In this document: piece by piece, positions 41,408 through 48,563 of the stretch
Layout of the letters: each line of letters opens with the position of its first letter
How positions within the stretch are numbered: position 1 is the first letter of the stretch
Assembly: GCA_052093225.1 (NCBI GenBank)
Contig: JBQDDG010000009.1
Span: forward strand, 1-64,000
DNA length: 64,000 bases
From: JB111 sp052093225
GTDB taxonomy: Bacteria > Actinomycetota > Actinomycetes > Actinomycetales > Actinomycetaceae
Direction: 5' to 3'
Position numbers and translations under genes: made by a program
Notes under the pieces: generated by a model
Databases searched by the model: none
Seen by the model: the letters and a program-made list of their open reading frames with translations, nothing else
Told to the model about the DNA's origin: nothing

Positions 41408-42298
41408 GTGGCACAGTCCTCCTCCCGGCTGGAGCAGATCCGGGCCCGCCTCGAGCTGCCGACGGTGCGCCGCGCGAGCGGTCTCCTCGACGGCCGGCAC
41501 CGCTCGATCTTCTCCGGCCACGGGCAGGACTTCGACGACCAGGTCGAGTACCGGCCGGGCGACGACGTCAAGGACATCGACTGGAAGTCCTCCGCGCGTG
41601 CCGGCCAGCCGATCATCCGGCGCTTCGTGCGCGAGTCCAACCTGTCGACCGTGCTCGCCTTCGACACGGGCGTCTCGATGGCCGCCACGAGCGCCTCGGG
41701 GGCGTCGAAGAAGGACGTCGCCATGTTCGCGGCGGACATCATCGCCTACGTGGCCCGCGCCCGCGGCGACCTCGTTGCGCTCGTCGCCGGGGACTCCGAA
41801 CGGATGCTGCACCGGCCCGCCCGCCACGGCACCGCCCACCTGGAGTCCCTCCTCGGCCTCGTCGACGACGCGCTCACGCTCGCGGCGCCCCCCTCCGACC
41901 TCGGCCGGGTGATGGACCACGTCCTCACCGGCTTCATGCAGCGCTGCCTCGTCATCGTCATCACCGACGAGGCCCGCCCGGGACCCGAGCACGAGGACTC
42001 CCTTCGCCGGCTGCGCACGCGCCACGAGGTGCTCGTCGTGCGGGTCGGGGACGCGCTGCCCACCGCGCACGGCATCGGCCCCACGGCCGACGTCGACGGT
42101 TGGGACCAGCTGCCGGCGTACATGCGCGCCGACCGCGAGCTCGCCGCCCAGGCCAACGCCGCGGCAGCGTCCCGGTCGACGGCGGCCACCCGGCTGCTCG
42201 ACCGCCGCGGCGTCCACCACGTCCGCGCCTCCTCCGAGGACGAGGTCGTCGGTGCGCTGCTCGACCTGCTGGGGAGGTCCCGCCGTGTCCGTCGATGA
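41408..42298 (+). CDS. DUF58 domain protein
   Basis: 296 residues. GHGQDFDDQVEYRPGDDVKD and IDWKSSARAGQPIIRRFV form the DUF58 signature (the Arg-Pro-Gly-Asp-Asp-x-x-Asp-Ile-Asp-Trp pattern); a VWA-like fold follows with LAFDTGVSMAATS and VIVITDEARPGPE. DUF58 proteins accompany MoxR ATPases almost universally, although their role is unclear. GTG start 8 bp after moxR. Confidence 0.92.
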   Translation: MAQSSSRLEQIRARLELPTVRRASGLLDGRHRSIFSGHGQDFDDQVEYRPGDDVKDIDWKSSARAGQPIIRRFVRESNLSTVLAFDTGVSMAATSASGASKKDVAMFAADIIAYVARARGDLVALVAGDSERMLHRPARHGTAHLESLLGLVDDALTLAAPPSDLGRVMDHVLTGFMQRCLVIVITDEARPGPEHEDSLRRLRTRHEVLVVRVGDALPTAHGIGPTADVDGWDQLPAYMRADRELAAQANAAAASRSTAATRLLDRRGVHHVRASSEDEVVGALLDLLGRSRRVRR

Positions 42299-42758
42299 GA
42301 TCGGCACCGACCTCGCCGAGCTGCAGGGCTACCACTGGTGGGTCCTCGTCGTCGGGATCGTGCTCCTGGTCGCCGCGGCCGCCTGGGTCGCGTTCGTGCT
42401 GTGGTCGACCTCCGCCCGCAGGGAGCGCCGCCTCGGTGAGACCCCGACGACGATGGAGGACGCCGAGCGGGCGCGTTTCCTCGGCGAGGTCGAGCAGCAC
42501 TACGCCGCCTACGAGGCCGGGGACCTCGACCTGCGCGCGCTGCACCTCAAGCTGGCGCGGACGATGCGCTCCTTCGTCTCCGCGCGCGTCGGCCGTGACG
42601 TCAGCTCGTGGACCGTCCGCGACATCTCGGGCCACGACCCGACCGCGCGGGCCGGCGGCCTGCTGCGCGTCTGGGAGGAGCCGAGCTTCGCCCACCGGTC
42701 CGACGCCGAGGCGAGGGCCGCCCGGGACGGCGCCGTGGAGGTGATCTCGCGATGGTGA
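42285..42758 (+). CDS. Small membrane protein of the MoxR/VWA operon
   Basis: 157 residues. One N-terminal membrane helix (WWVLVVGIVLLVAAAAWVAF) followed by a soluble acidic helical domain (ERARFLGEVEQHYAAYEAGD). It occupies the place of the DUF4381-type protein in other MoxR operons, but I do not recognise a specific family. GTG with GGGGAGG upstream; overlaps the DUF58 gene by 14 bp and the next gene by 7 bp. Confidence 0.75.
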   Translation: MSVDEIGTDLAELQGYHWWVLVVGIVLLVAAAAWVAFVLWSTSARRERRLGETPTTMEDAERARFLGEVEQHYAAYEAGDLDLRALHLKLARTMRSFVSARVGRDVSSWTVRDISGHDPTARAGGLLRVWEEPSFAHRSDAEARAARDGAVEVISRW

Positions 42759-43762
42759 CCCCCTGGGTGTGGGCCGTGGCGATCGTCGTCGTGGTGGCGG
42801 CCGCGGCGGCCGGCTGGCTGACCTCGGCCCGCGGGGCGCGGCGCCCCGACGACGTCACGTGGGTGGCGAACTCGGCGTTCGTCCGGTCGCTGCCGCGCTA
42901 CCGGCAGCGGATGCGCACGATGCGGCTCCTGCTCGGCGGGGCCGCCGCGCTACTCGCGGTGACGGTCCTCGCGAGCGGGGCGCTCGCCGCACGTCCGGTG
43001 GACCGGGACGTGCGCCACGAGGAGCTGACGAACCGGGACATCGTGCTGTGCCTCGACGTGTCCGGTTCGATGATCGAGTTCGACGCCGAGATCCTCGCCG
43101 AGTTCCAGGAGCTCGTCTCGTCCTTCGACGGGGAGCGGATCGCCCTCAACATCTGGAACTCGACCACGCGGGTCGTCTTCCCCCTCACCGACGACTACGC
43201 ACTCGTCAACGAGGAGCTCGAGCACGGCGCGGAGGTGCTCGGCGCCTACGGCGGGCTCGGCAGCACGGACTGGGAGTCCATCGACGCCTACATGCGCGGG
43301 ACCATGTCGACCACGTCGATGTCCTCCTCGCTCATCGGCGACGGTCTTGCCAACTGCGTGCAGAGCTTCGACCTGACCGACGACGAGCGCTCGCGCTCGG
43401 TCGTCCTCGCCACCGACAACGAGATCGCCGGTGACCCCGTGTACACGCTCGAGGAGGCGGCGGCGCTCGCCCAGGAGCGGGACGTCACGGTCCACGGCCT
43501 GTACGCCTCGACGATGGGTGCGATCTCCGGCGGGCCGCGCGACGAGTACGAGAGCACGGTGCTCGAGCACGGCGGCGTGTTCTACGAGCTCGGCGACGCT
43601 GATGCCGTCCCCGCGATCGTCGACCAGGTCCAGGCCCAGCAGGAGGCCGAGCTGGACGCCGATCCGACGGTCGTCGTCACCGACCGGCCCGACCGCTGGC
43701 TGCCCTGGGCGACCCTCGGCCTCGCGGGCTTCCTCCTGATGGCCTGGCGGGTGCGCGTATGA
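42752..43762 (+). CDS. VWA-domain membrane protein 1 (BatA-like)
   Basis: 336 residues. An N-terminal membrane helix (VWAVAIVVVVAAAAAGWL), a second (LLLGGAAALLAVTVLASGAL), then an exported VWA domain with the MIDAS motif DIVLCLDVSGSMIEFD, later ATDNEIAGDP, and a C-terminal helix (WLPWATLGLAGFLLMAWRV). An intact DxSxS MIDAS should bind a divalent metal and a protein ligand. ATG chosen; ATGA overlap with the second VWA gene. Confidence 0.9.
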   Translation: MVTPWVWAVAIVVVVAAAAAGWLTSARGARRPDDVTWVANSAFVRSLPRYRQRMRTMRLLLGGAAALLAVTVLASGALAARPVDRDVRHEELTNRDIVLCLDVSGSMIEFDAEILAEFQELVSSFDGERIALNIWNSTTRVVFPLTDDYALVNEELEHGAEVLGAYGGLGSTDWESIDAYMRGTMSTTSMSSSLIGDGLANCVQSFDLTDDERSRSVVLATDNEIAGDPVYTLEEAAALAQERDVTVHGLYASTMGAISGGPRDEYESTVLEHGGVFYELGDADAVPAIVDQVQAQQEAELDADPTVVVTDRPDRWLPWATLGLAGFLLMAWRVRV

Positions 43763-44853
43763 CGCTCCGTTGGGCCTGGGACTGGTGGGTCGTCGCGATC
43801 GTCGTCCTCCCGCTGCTGGCGCTCTGCGTGCACGCGCTGCTGCGCGCCCGCAGCGGCGAGGAGCGCACGCAGTGGTCCTGGATGCGCCGCACCGCGATGG
43901 TGCTGTGCCTCGGCGTCGTCGCGGTCGCCCCGGCGATCCCCGCGGAGGAGACCGAGGTGGGCACGAACGCGGACGTGTTCTTCGTCGTCGACCGGACCGG
44001 GTCGATGGCGGCCGAGGACTACGACGGCGAGGCGCCGCGACTGGAGGGGGTGCGTTCGGACATGGCCGGGATCGTCGAGGCCATGCCCGGGGCCCGGTTC
44101 TCGATCCTCGCGTTCGACTCGCAGACCACGCGCGAGCTGCCGCTGACCTCCGACGGGCGGGCGGTCGGCACCTGGGTCGACACCCTGCGCCAGGAGGTCA
44201 CCTACTACTCGGGCGGCTCGTCGATCGACCGCCCCCGCCAGGACCTCACCGACGCCCTCGCGCGAGCGCAGGAGTCCAACCCGGGCAACGTGCGACTGGT
44301 GTTCGTCCTGTCCGACGGCGAGAACACCGCCGGCGACACCTCCCAGCACCAGCTCCCCGGCGCATGGTCCGACTCCGCGGGGCTCGTCGATGCCGGCGCC
44401 GTGCTCGGTTACGGCACGGCCGACGGCGGGAACATGCGCAACTACGACGGGACCGACCGCACCGGTCCGGGTTCCGGCGCCCCCTACATCACCGACGACG
44501 CCACGGGCGAGGCGGCAGTCTCGACGATCGACGAGGCGAACCTGCGCACCGTCGCCGAGCAGCTCGGCGTCCCCTACGAGCACCGCACGGAGCCGGGTGG
44601 GGCCGCCGATCTCGTGGCCGGCATCGACGTCGAGTCCATCGCCCGCGCCGACGGCCGGCAGAACGTCGACGTCTACCGCGACGTGTGGTGGCCGGCGATG
44701 TACGTCCTCGTCGCGCTGCTCGCCTGGGAGGCGTTCGAGCTCGCGGGCCGGATGCGCCAGACGTTCGGCGACGGACCGTCGGGGCGGGCCACGGCCCGGC
44801 CGGGCGGGCACGCACCCGCGGGCACCGGGCCCGCGCGAGGAGGTAGGCCATGA
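43759..44853 (+). CDS. VWA-domain membrane protein 2 (BatB-like)
   Basis: 364 residues. N-terminal helices (WWVVAIVVLPLLALCVHALL and the segment after WMRRT), a VWA domain with variant MIDAS DVFFVVDRTGSMAAEDYDG and a later FVLSDGENTAGDT, and a membrane helix near the end (VWWPAMYVLVALLAWEAFEL). The MIDAS reads Asp-Arg-Thr-Gly-Ser, so Ser at the third position is replaced by Thr but metal binding is still possible. The cytoplasmic tail is Gly/Pro-rich. Confidence 0.9.
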   Translation: MTLRWAWDWWVVAIVVLPLLALCVHALLRARSGEERTQWSWMRRTAMVLCLGVVAVAPAIPAEETEVGTNADVFFVVDRTGSMAAEDYDGEAPRLEGVRSDMAGIVEAMPGARFSILAFDSQTTRELPLTSDGRAVGTWVDTLRQEVTYYSGGSSIDRPRQDLTDALARAQESNPGNVRLVFVLSDGENTAGDTSQHQLPGAWSDSAGLVDAGAVLGYGTADGGNMRNYDGTDRTGPGSGAPYITDDATGEAAVSTIDEANLRTVAEQLGVPYEHRTEPGGAADLVAGIDVESIARADGRQNVDVYRDVWWPAMYVLVALLAWEAFELAGRMRQTFGDGPSGRATARPGGHAPAGTGPARGGRP

Positions 44854-45947
44854 CGACGACGCCGGGCGGGCACCCGCCGGACGGTCCCGCAGCAGGCCAC
44901 GGCCCCGCAGGTGGAGGCGGCCCGGGGGGTGGAGTCGGCCCCGTGGGCGGAGCGCCGGGCAGCGACGGGTCGCGCCGTGACGGCGGGCGGCGCGGTGGCG
45001 GGCGGCCGGTGCTGCCGCCCGTGCCGCCGAGGCTGGCCAGGCGCCGCAGGATGCTCGCCTGGTCCGCGCCGCTGCTCGGGCTCGCGCTCGTGGCCGGCCC
45101 CTTCCTCCTCGGGGTGGCGCTCGCCGACGACCACCACCGCGACACCGCCGCCGAGGACCCCGCGGCCGCGATCGAGGGGTTCGCGGCGCTCGCGGACGAC
45201 ACGCGGTTCGGGCCGAGCCCGTGGATCGCCGTCTACAACGGCGGCACGTCCGCGCTCATGGCCGACCAGGCGGCGACGGCGGTCACCGGGCTGACCGAGG
45301 CGCTCGAGCTGGTCCCCGACGGCACCGAGGGCGAGGACGGCGAGGTGGACCCCGAGCTGCCCGAGTGCCTCGTGCGACGCAACCTCTCCCTGTCCTACGA
45401 GGCGCTGGCGATCGAGGCCGCCGCCGACGAGGACCTCGCGATGGTCGAGGGGCACCTGGTCGACGCCCTCGACGCGCTCGGGCCCTGCACGACCGACCCG
45501 CCCGAGGAGGACCCCTCCGAGAGCCCGTCGGAGAGTCCCTCCGAAAGTCCCTCGGAGAGCCCGTCCGAGAGTCCCTCGGAGAGCCCGTCCGAGAGTCCCT
45601 CGGAGAGCCCGTCGGACGAGCAGCCCTCCGGCGGCGAGGAGTCCAGCCCGCCGCAGGAGCCCGAGCAGGAGTCCGGGAGCCAGGGCGAGGGCGGCAACCC
45701 GAACGACGAGATCCAGCGCCGGCAGAACGAGCGCCTCGACGAGAACAGCCGCGCCCAGGAGGAGCAGTCCTCCGGCGGCGAGGACGAGAGCTCGAGCGGC
45801 GGCGAGGGTGGCGAGGGCGAGGAGGAGACCACCTCGATGTCCCCGCAGGAGCAGGAGCTCGCGAGCCGCAACGCCGAGGCGGAGGAGGACCGCCGCCAGC
45901 AGGAGCAGCGCGAGGGTGGAGGCTACGGCGGCGGCCAGAACTGGTAG
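44850..45947 (+). CDS. Ser-Pro-repeat membrane protein closing the MoxR/VWA operon (BatC-like position)
   Basis: 365 residues. A Gly/Pro-rich cytoplasmic start (about 60 residues), a membrane helix (LAWSAPLLGLALVAGPFLLG), then a helical TPR-like part (PAAAIEGFAALADDTRFG, YNGGTSALMADQAATAV, RNLSLSYEALAIEAAADED) resembling BatC. From about residue 224 eight Glu-Ser-Pro-Ser units are followed by a very acidic Glu/Gln/Ser/Gly tail. The repeat and tail are probably an extended spacer outside the cell. ATGA overlap with the second VWA gene. Converges with tetR across 15 bp. Confidence 0.8.
   Translation: MTTTPGGHPPDGPAAGHGPAGGGGPGGGVGPVGGAPGSDGSRRDGGRRGGGRPVLPPVPPRLARRRRMLAWSAPLLGLALVAGPFLLGVALADDHHRDTAAEDPAAAIEGFAALADDTRFGPSPWIAVYNGGTSALMADQAATAVTGLTEALELVPDGTEGEDGEVDPELPECLVRRNLSLSYEALAIEAAADEDLAMVEGHLVDALDALGPCTTDPPEEDPSESPSESPSESPSESPSESPSESPSESPSESPSDEQPSGGEESSPPQEPEQESGSQGEGGNPNDEIQRRQNERLDENSRAQEEQSSGGEDESSSGGEGGEGEEETTSMSPQEQELASRNAEAEEDRRQQEQREGGGYGGGQNW
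45519..45614 (+). repeat. Eight 12-bp units coding Glu-Ser-Pro-Ser
   Basis: GAGAGCCCGTCG, GAGAGTCCCTCC, GAAAGTCCCTCG and alternating variants follow each other without gaps. Units 4-7 alternate between two forms (GAGAGCCCGTCC and GAGAGTCCCTCG), so a 24-bp higher-order unit is also present. Copy number probably varies by slippage. Confidence 0.9.
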
Positions 45948-45962
45948 GCCCGCCCGGAGCCG

Positions 45963-46571
45963 TCAGCCGACGGACGCGGGGGTGCGCACGCCCACCGCAC
46001 GCAGGACGAACTCCTGGGTGGCGGTGACGAAGGCGTCACGCTCGGCCGGGTCGGCGGGCAGCCGGCGGCCGGAGAGGCAGGCGTGCACGAGCTGGACCGT
46101 GACGTCGAAGTCGACCTCGCCGATGAGCTCCTGGGCGCGGGCCGACGCGAGGATCTCCCGGAGCAGCACCTCCACCCGGGCGACGTGACCCCGCAGGCTC
46201 GCCGCGGCGTCGTTCGAGATGATCTCGCGCAGAGCCGGCCCGGGGGCCGAGTGGTAGGACAGGTCGAGCCGGAGCTGCTCGCTCACGTAGGTGCGCAGCT
46301 GCTCGACGGGGTCCTCGATCCCGGCGAGCCGCTCGGTGAGGGCGTCGGTGAAGTCCGCGGTCTCCTGTTCGATGAAGCCGAGGAGCAGGGACTCCTTGTC
46401 GGCGAAGTGGTTGTAGACCGACGTGCGCCCCACCCCGGCCTCCGTCGCGATCTCCGCGAGCGAGACGGCGTCGAAGCCGCGTTCGCGCATGAGGCGGTCG
46501 AGCGCGGCGAAGAGCGCGCGTCGGGTGAGCTCGCGGTGCTCGGCGAGAGAACCGCCCATGATCCGTGGCAT
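45963..46571 (-). CDS. TetR-family transcriptional regulator
   Basis: 202 residues. The N-terminal HTH is clear: ALFAALDRLMRERGFDAVSL, then AEIATEAGVGRTSVYNHFAD and KESLLLGFIEQET. The ligand domain is variable and gives no hint of effector. Two in-frame ATGs (46571 and 46559) are possible; the longer is given. Divergent from a small membrane protein gene and convergent with the Bat-like operon; the target is unknown. Confidence 0.92.
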   Translation of the reverse strand: MPRIMGGSLAEHRELTRRALFAALDRLMRERGFDAVSLAEIATEAGVGRTSVYNHFADKESLLLGFIEQETADFTDALTERLAGIEDPVEQLRTYVSEQLRLDLSYHSAPGPALREIISNDAAASLRGHVARVEVLLREILASARAQELIGEVDFDVTVQLVHACLSGRRLPADPAERDAFVTATQEFVLRAVGVRTPASVG

Positions 46572-46650
46572 GGCCCGATGGTGCCACGATCTGACGACTT
46601 TGGGGAATCCGTCGCAACATCCGGGGCGCGTCGCACGTCCCCCGTCCCGG

Positions 46651-46656
46651 TAGGTT
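46651..46656 (+). promoter_or_regulatory. -10 element TAGGTT of the small membrane-protein gene
   Basis: TAGGTT lies 22 bp before the ribosome site and ATG at 46679. It sits in the 107-bp divergent spacer next to tetR, so TetR could act here. Confidence 0.4.
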
Positions 46657-46678
46657 GTGGCGCGGGGAAGGGGAGGCG

Positions 46679-47044
46679 ATGACCGAGGACACGCAGGTGG
46701 AGGGACCGGGGACGGGGACCGACGTCGTCGACCCGTCGCGGCGGCGTCGCGTGACGATCCTCGTCACCATCGTCTGTCTCGCCCTCGTCGCGGTGATGAC
46801 GGTGGCGGCCGTCCTGCTGGTGGGCCCGAGGCGTCCCGCCGAGTACGGGGACTGGCTGCCGCTGGACCGGCTCTGGGACGCCTGCGCGGAGGGCGACGCC
46901 GTGGCGTGCGACGAGCTGTTCGTCGAGTCCCCGGTGCGCAGCGAGTACGAGGAGTTCGGCACCTCGTGCGGCGGCCGGTTCCCGGGCACGAACTTCGCGT
47001 GTGTCGACCTCGCGCAGATGAACCCCGAGGACTGGGGGAAGTAG
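46679..47044 (+). CDS. Small membrane protein with exported Cys domain
   Basis: 121 residues. Short cytoplasmic part, one membrane helix (VTILVTIVCLALVAVMTVAA), then an outside domain: LDRLWDACAEGDAVACDELF, RSEYEEFGTSCGGRFPGTNF and ACVDL. Four cysteines suggest two disulfides. The LWDAC-x-x-GD-x-x-ACD-x-LF and S-x-YE-x-FG-x-x-CGGR pattern recurs, as far as I know, in actinobacterial membrane proteins of unknown role; no function can be given. ATG with AAGGGGAGGCG. Confidence 0.75.
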   Translation: MTEDTQVEGPGTGTDVVDPSRRRRVTILVTIVCLALVAVMTVAAVLLVGPRRPAEYGDWLPLDRLWDACAEGDAVACDELFVESPVRSEYEEFGTSCGGRFPGTNFACVDLAQMNPEDWGK

Positions 47045-47058
47045 GGCCGCCCGGCCGT

Positions 47059-47598
47059 TCAGCGCAGGGTCTCGCGCATGGCGGCCGCGATCGGCACGTC
47101 GCCGTCGAGCCAGTCGAGCGTGGGCAGCGCGTCCGGCGCGCACCACGTGAGGCGGTCGTGGTCCTGGAGCGGGGACGGTGTGCCCGCGGTGAGCCGCGCC
47201 CACCACACGCGCATGACCAGGCCGTCGATGATCGGCCAGTCGCCGCCCGCCGGTCCGGGCAGGACGCCGCCGAGGTCCACGCTCACCCCGAGCTCCTCGG
47301 CGAGCTCGCGGTGCAGCGCGTCCGCCGGGTCCTCGCCGGCCTCGACCTTGCCGCCCGGCAGCTCCCAGCGGCCCGCGAGGTGCGCGGGCGCCGTGCGGCG
47401 CGCGCACAGCACCAGGGGGTGGTCGCCGGAGTCGTCGAGGATCGCCGCCGCGACGACGAGGCGCACCGCCGGCGCATCGGTGCGCCGTCCGGACGCGGCG
47501 GTGCCCCGGTCGTTCCCGTTGTCCGCCGACCCTTCCGCGCCGGTGCCCCGGGCGGTTCCTTCGCCCGCCGACCCGTCCGCGCCGGCGTCCGTGCTCAC
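47059..47598 (-). CDS. Nudix hydrolase, MutT-like
   Basis: 179 residues. The Nudix box GGKVEAGEDPADALHRELAE continuing ELGV is complete (G-x5-E-x7-REL-x-EE-L-G). The preceding RRTAPAHLAGRWELPGGK resembles 8-oxo-dGTP-cleaving MutT proteins. A Gly/Ala/Asp-rich N-terminal leader of about 45 residues is unusual. GTG at 47596-47598 overlaps the transglutaminase stop (GTGA), so it ends a three-gene unit. Confidence 0.88.
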   Translation of the reverse strand: MSTDAGADGSAGEGTARGTGAEGSADNGNDRGTAASGRRTDAPAVRLVVAAAILDDSGDHPLVLCARRTAPAHLAGRWELPGGKVEAGEDPADALHRELAEELGVSVDLGGVLPGPAGGDWPIIDGLVMRVWWARLTAGTPSPLQDHDRLTWCAPDALPTLDWLDGDVPIAAAMRETLR

Positions 47599-48563
47599 CA
47601 CTGCTGCCCGGCCTCCGCGCGGGCGACGAGGTCGTCCAGCTCGTCCTTCTCGACCGGCCACAGGTCGACCCCGACGTCGAGCGTGGAGCCGCCCTCGTCG
47701 CGGTAGACGATGCCGGACAGCGGGGAGACGTCCCGGAAGTCGCGGCCCCACCCGAGCACGACGTAGCGGGAGTCGACGAGCTGGTCGTTGGTCGGGTCGA
47801 GGTGCACCCAGCCGCCGCCGGGCACCCAGACCGCGACCCACGCGTGCGTGGCGTCGACCCCGCGGAGCTTCTCCCGGCCGGCCGGCGGTCGGGTCTCGAT
47901 GTACCCGGACACGTACCTGGCGGAGAGTCCGACGGAGCGCAGGGCGGCGACCATGAGGTGCGCGTAGTCCTGGCACACGCCGCGCCGCTCGGCGAGGACC
48001 TCCTGGAGGGTGGTGTGCACCGTCGTCGTGCCCGGCGCGTAGGTGAGGTCGGTCCAGATGCGGTGGCACAGGTCGCGGGCGGCGGCGACGAGCGGGACGT
48101 CGGGGCCGAACGAGTCCGCCGCGTAGGTGAGGACCTCCTCGCTCGGGCTCGCGTGCTCGGACGGCAGGGAGTGGTCGACGATCGACATCACCGACCCGGC
48201 GCCCTCGCCGTGCTCGGCCTGGCCGGTCGCGCGCATCGTCGCCACCTGCGCGACGGCGTCCTCCCAGGTGACGTGGGGGAGCCGGTCCGGGTCCGTGCGC
48301 CGGTCGATCGTCAGCAGCGAGCGCGCGACGACCTCGAGGCGGGTGTGGTCGCTCGTCACGTGGAAGTACGTCACGCGGTTGCCGTGCGCGTCGAGGTGCT
48401 CGGCCACCTCGGCCGGTGCCGGGTCGACGTCCAGGACCGTGGCGTGGACCTGCTGGCCCCCGACCTGCCGCGGCAGGATGAGTGCGCGCCCGTAGGAGCT
48501 CGTCACCTCGGTGTCGTAGACGTACGTGGTGCGGTGCTCGAGGCGGTACCAGGAGGTGGTCAC
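47595..48563 (-). CDS. Transglutaminase-like cysteine protease-fold protein
   Basis: 322 residues. N-terminal beta domain (YRLEHRTTYVYDTEV, SSYGRALILPRQ) and a transglutaminase core with Cys in RRGVCQDYAHLMVAALRSVG, His in GVDATHAWVAVWVPG and Asp in WVHLDPTND. Such proteins regularly pair with ATP-grasp/alpha-E proteins, as here (GTGA overlap upstream), and are thought to act together on peptides or to form amide links; the substrate is unknown. No signal peptide, hence cytoplasmic. Confidence 0.92.
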   Translation of the reverse strand: MTTSWYRLEHRTTYVYDTEVTSSYGRALILPRQVGGQQVHATVLDVDPAPAEVAEHLDAHGNRVTYFHVTSDHTRLEVVARSLLTIDRRTDPDRLPHVTWEDAVAQVATMRATGQAEHGEGAGSVMSIVDHSLPSEHASPSEEVLTYAADSFGPDVPLVAAARDLCHRIWTDLTYAPGTTTVHTTLQEVLAERRGVCQDYAHLMVAALRSVGLSARYVSGYIETRPPAGREKLRGVDATHAWVAVWVPGGGWVHLDPTNDQLVDSRYVVLGWGRDFRDVSPLSGIVYRDEGGSTLDVGVDLWPVEKDELDDLVARAEAGQQW

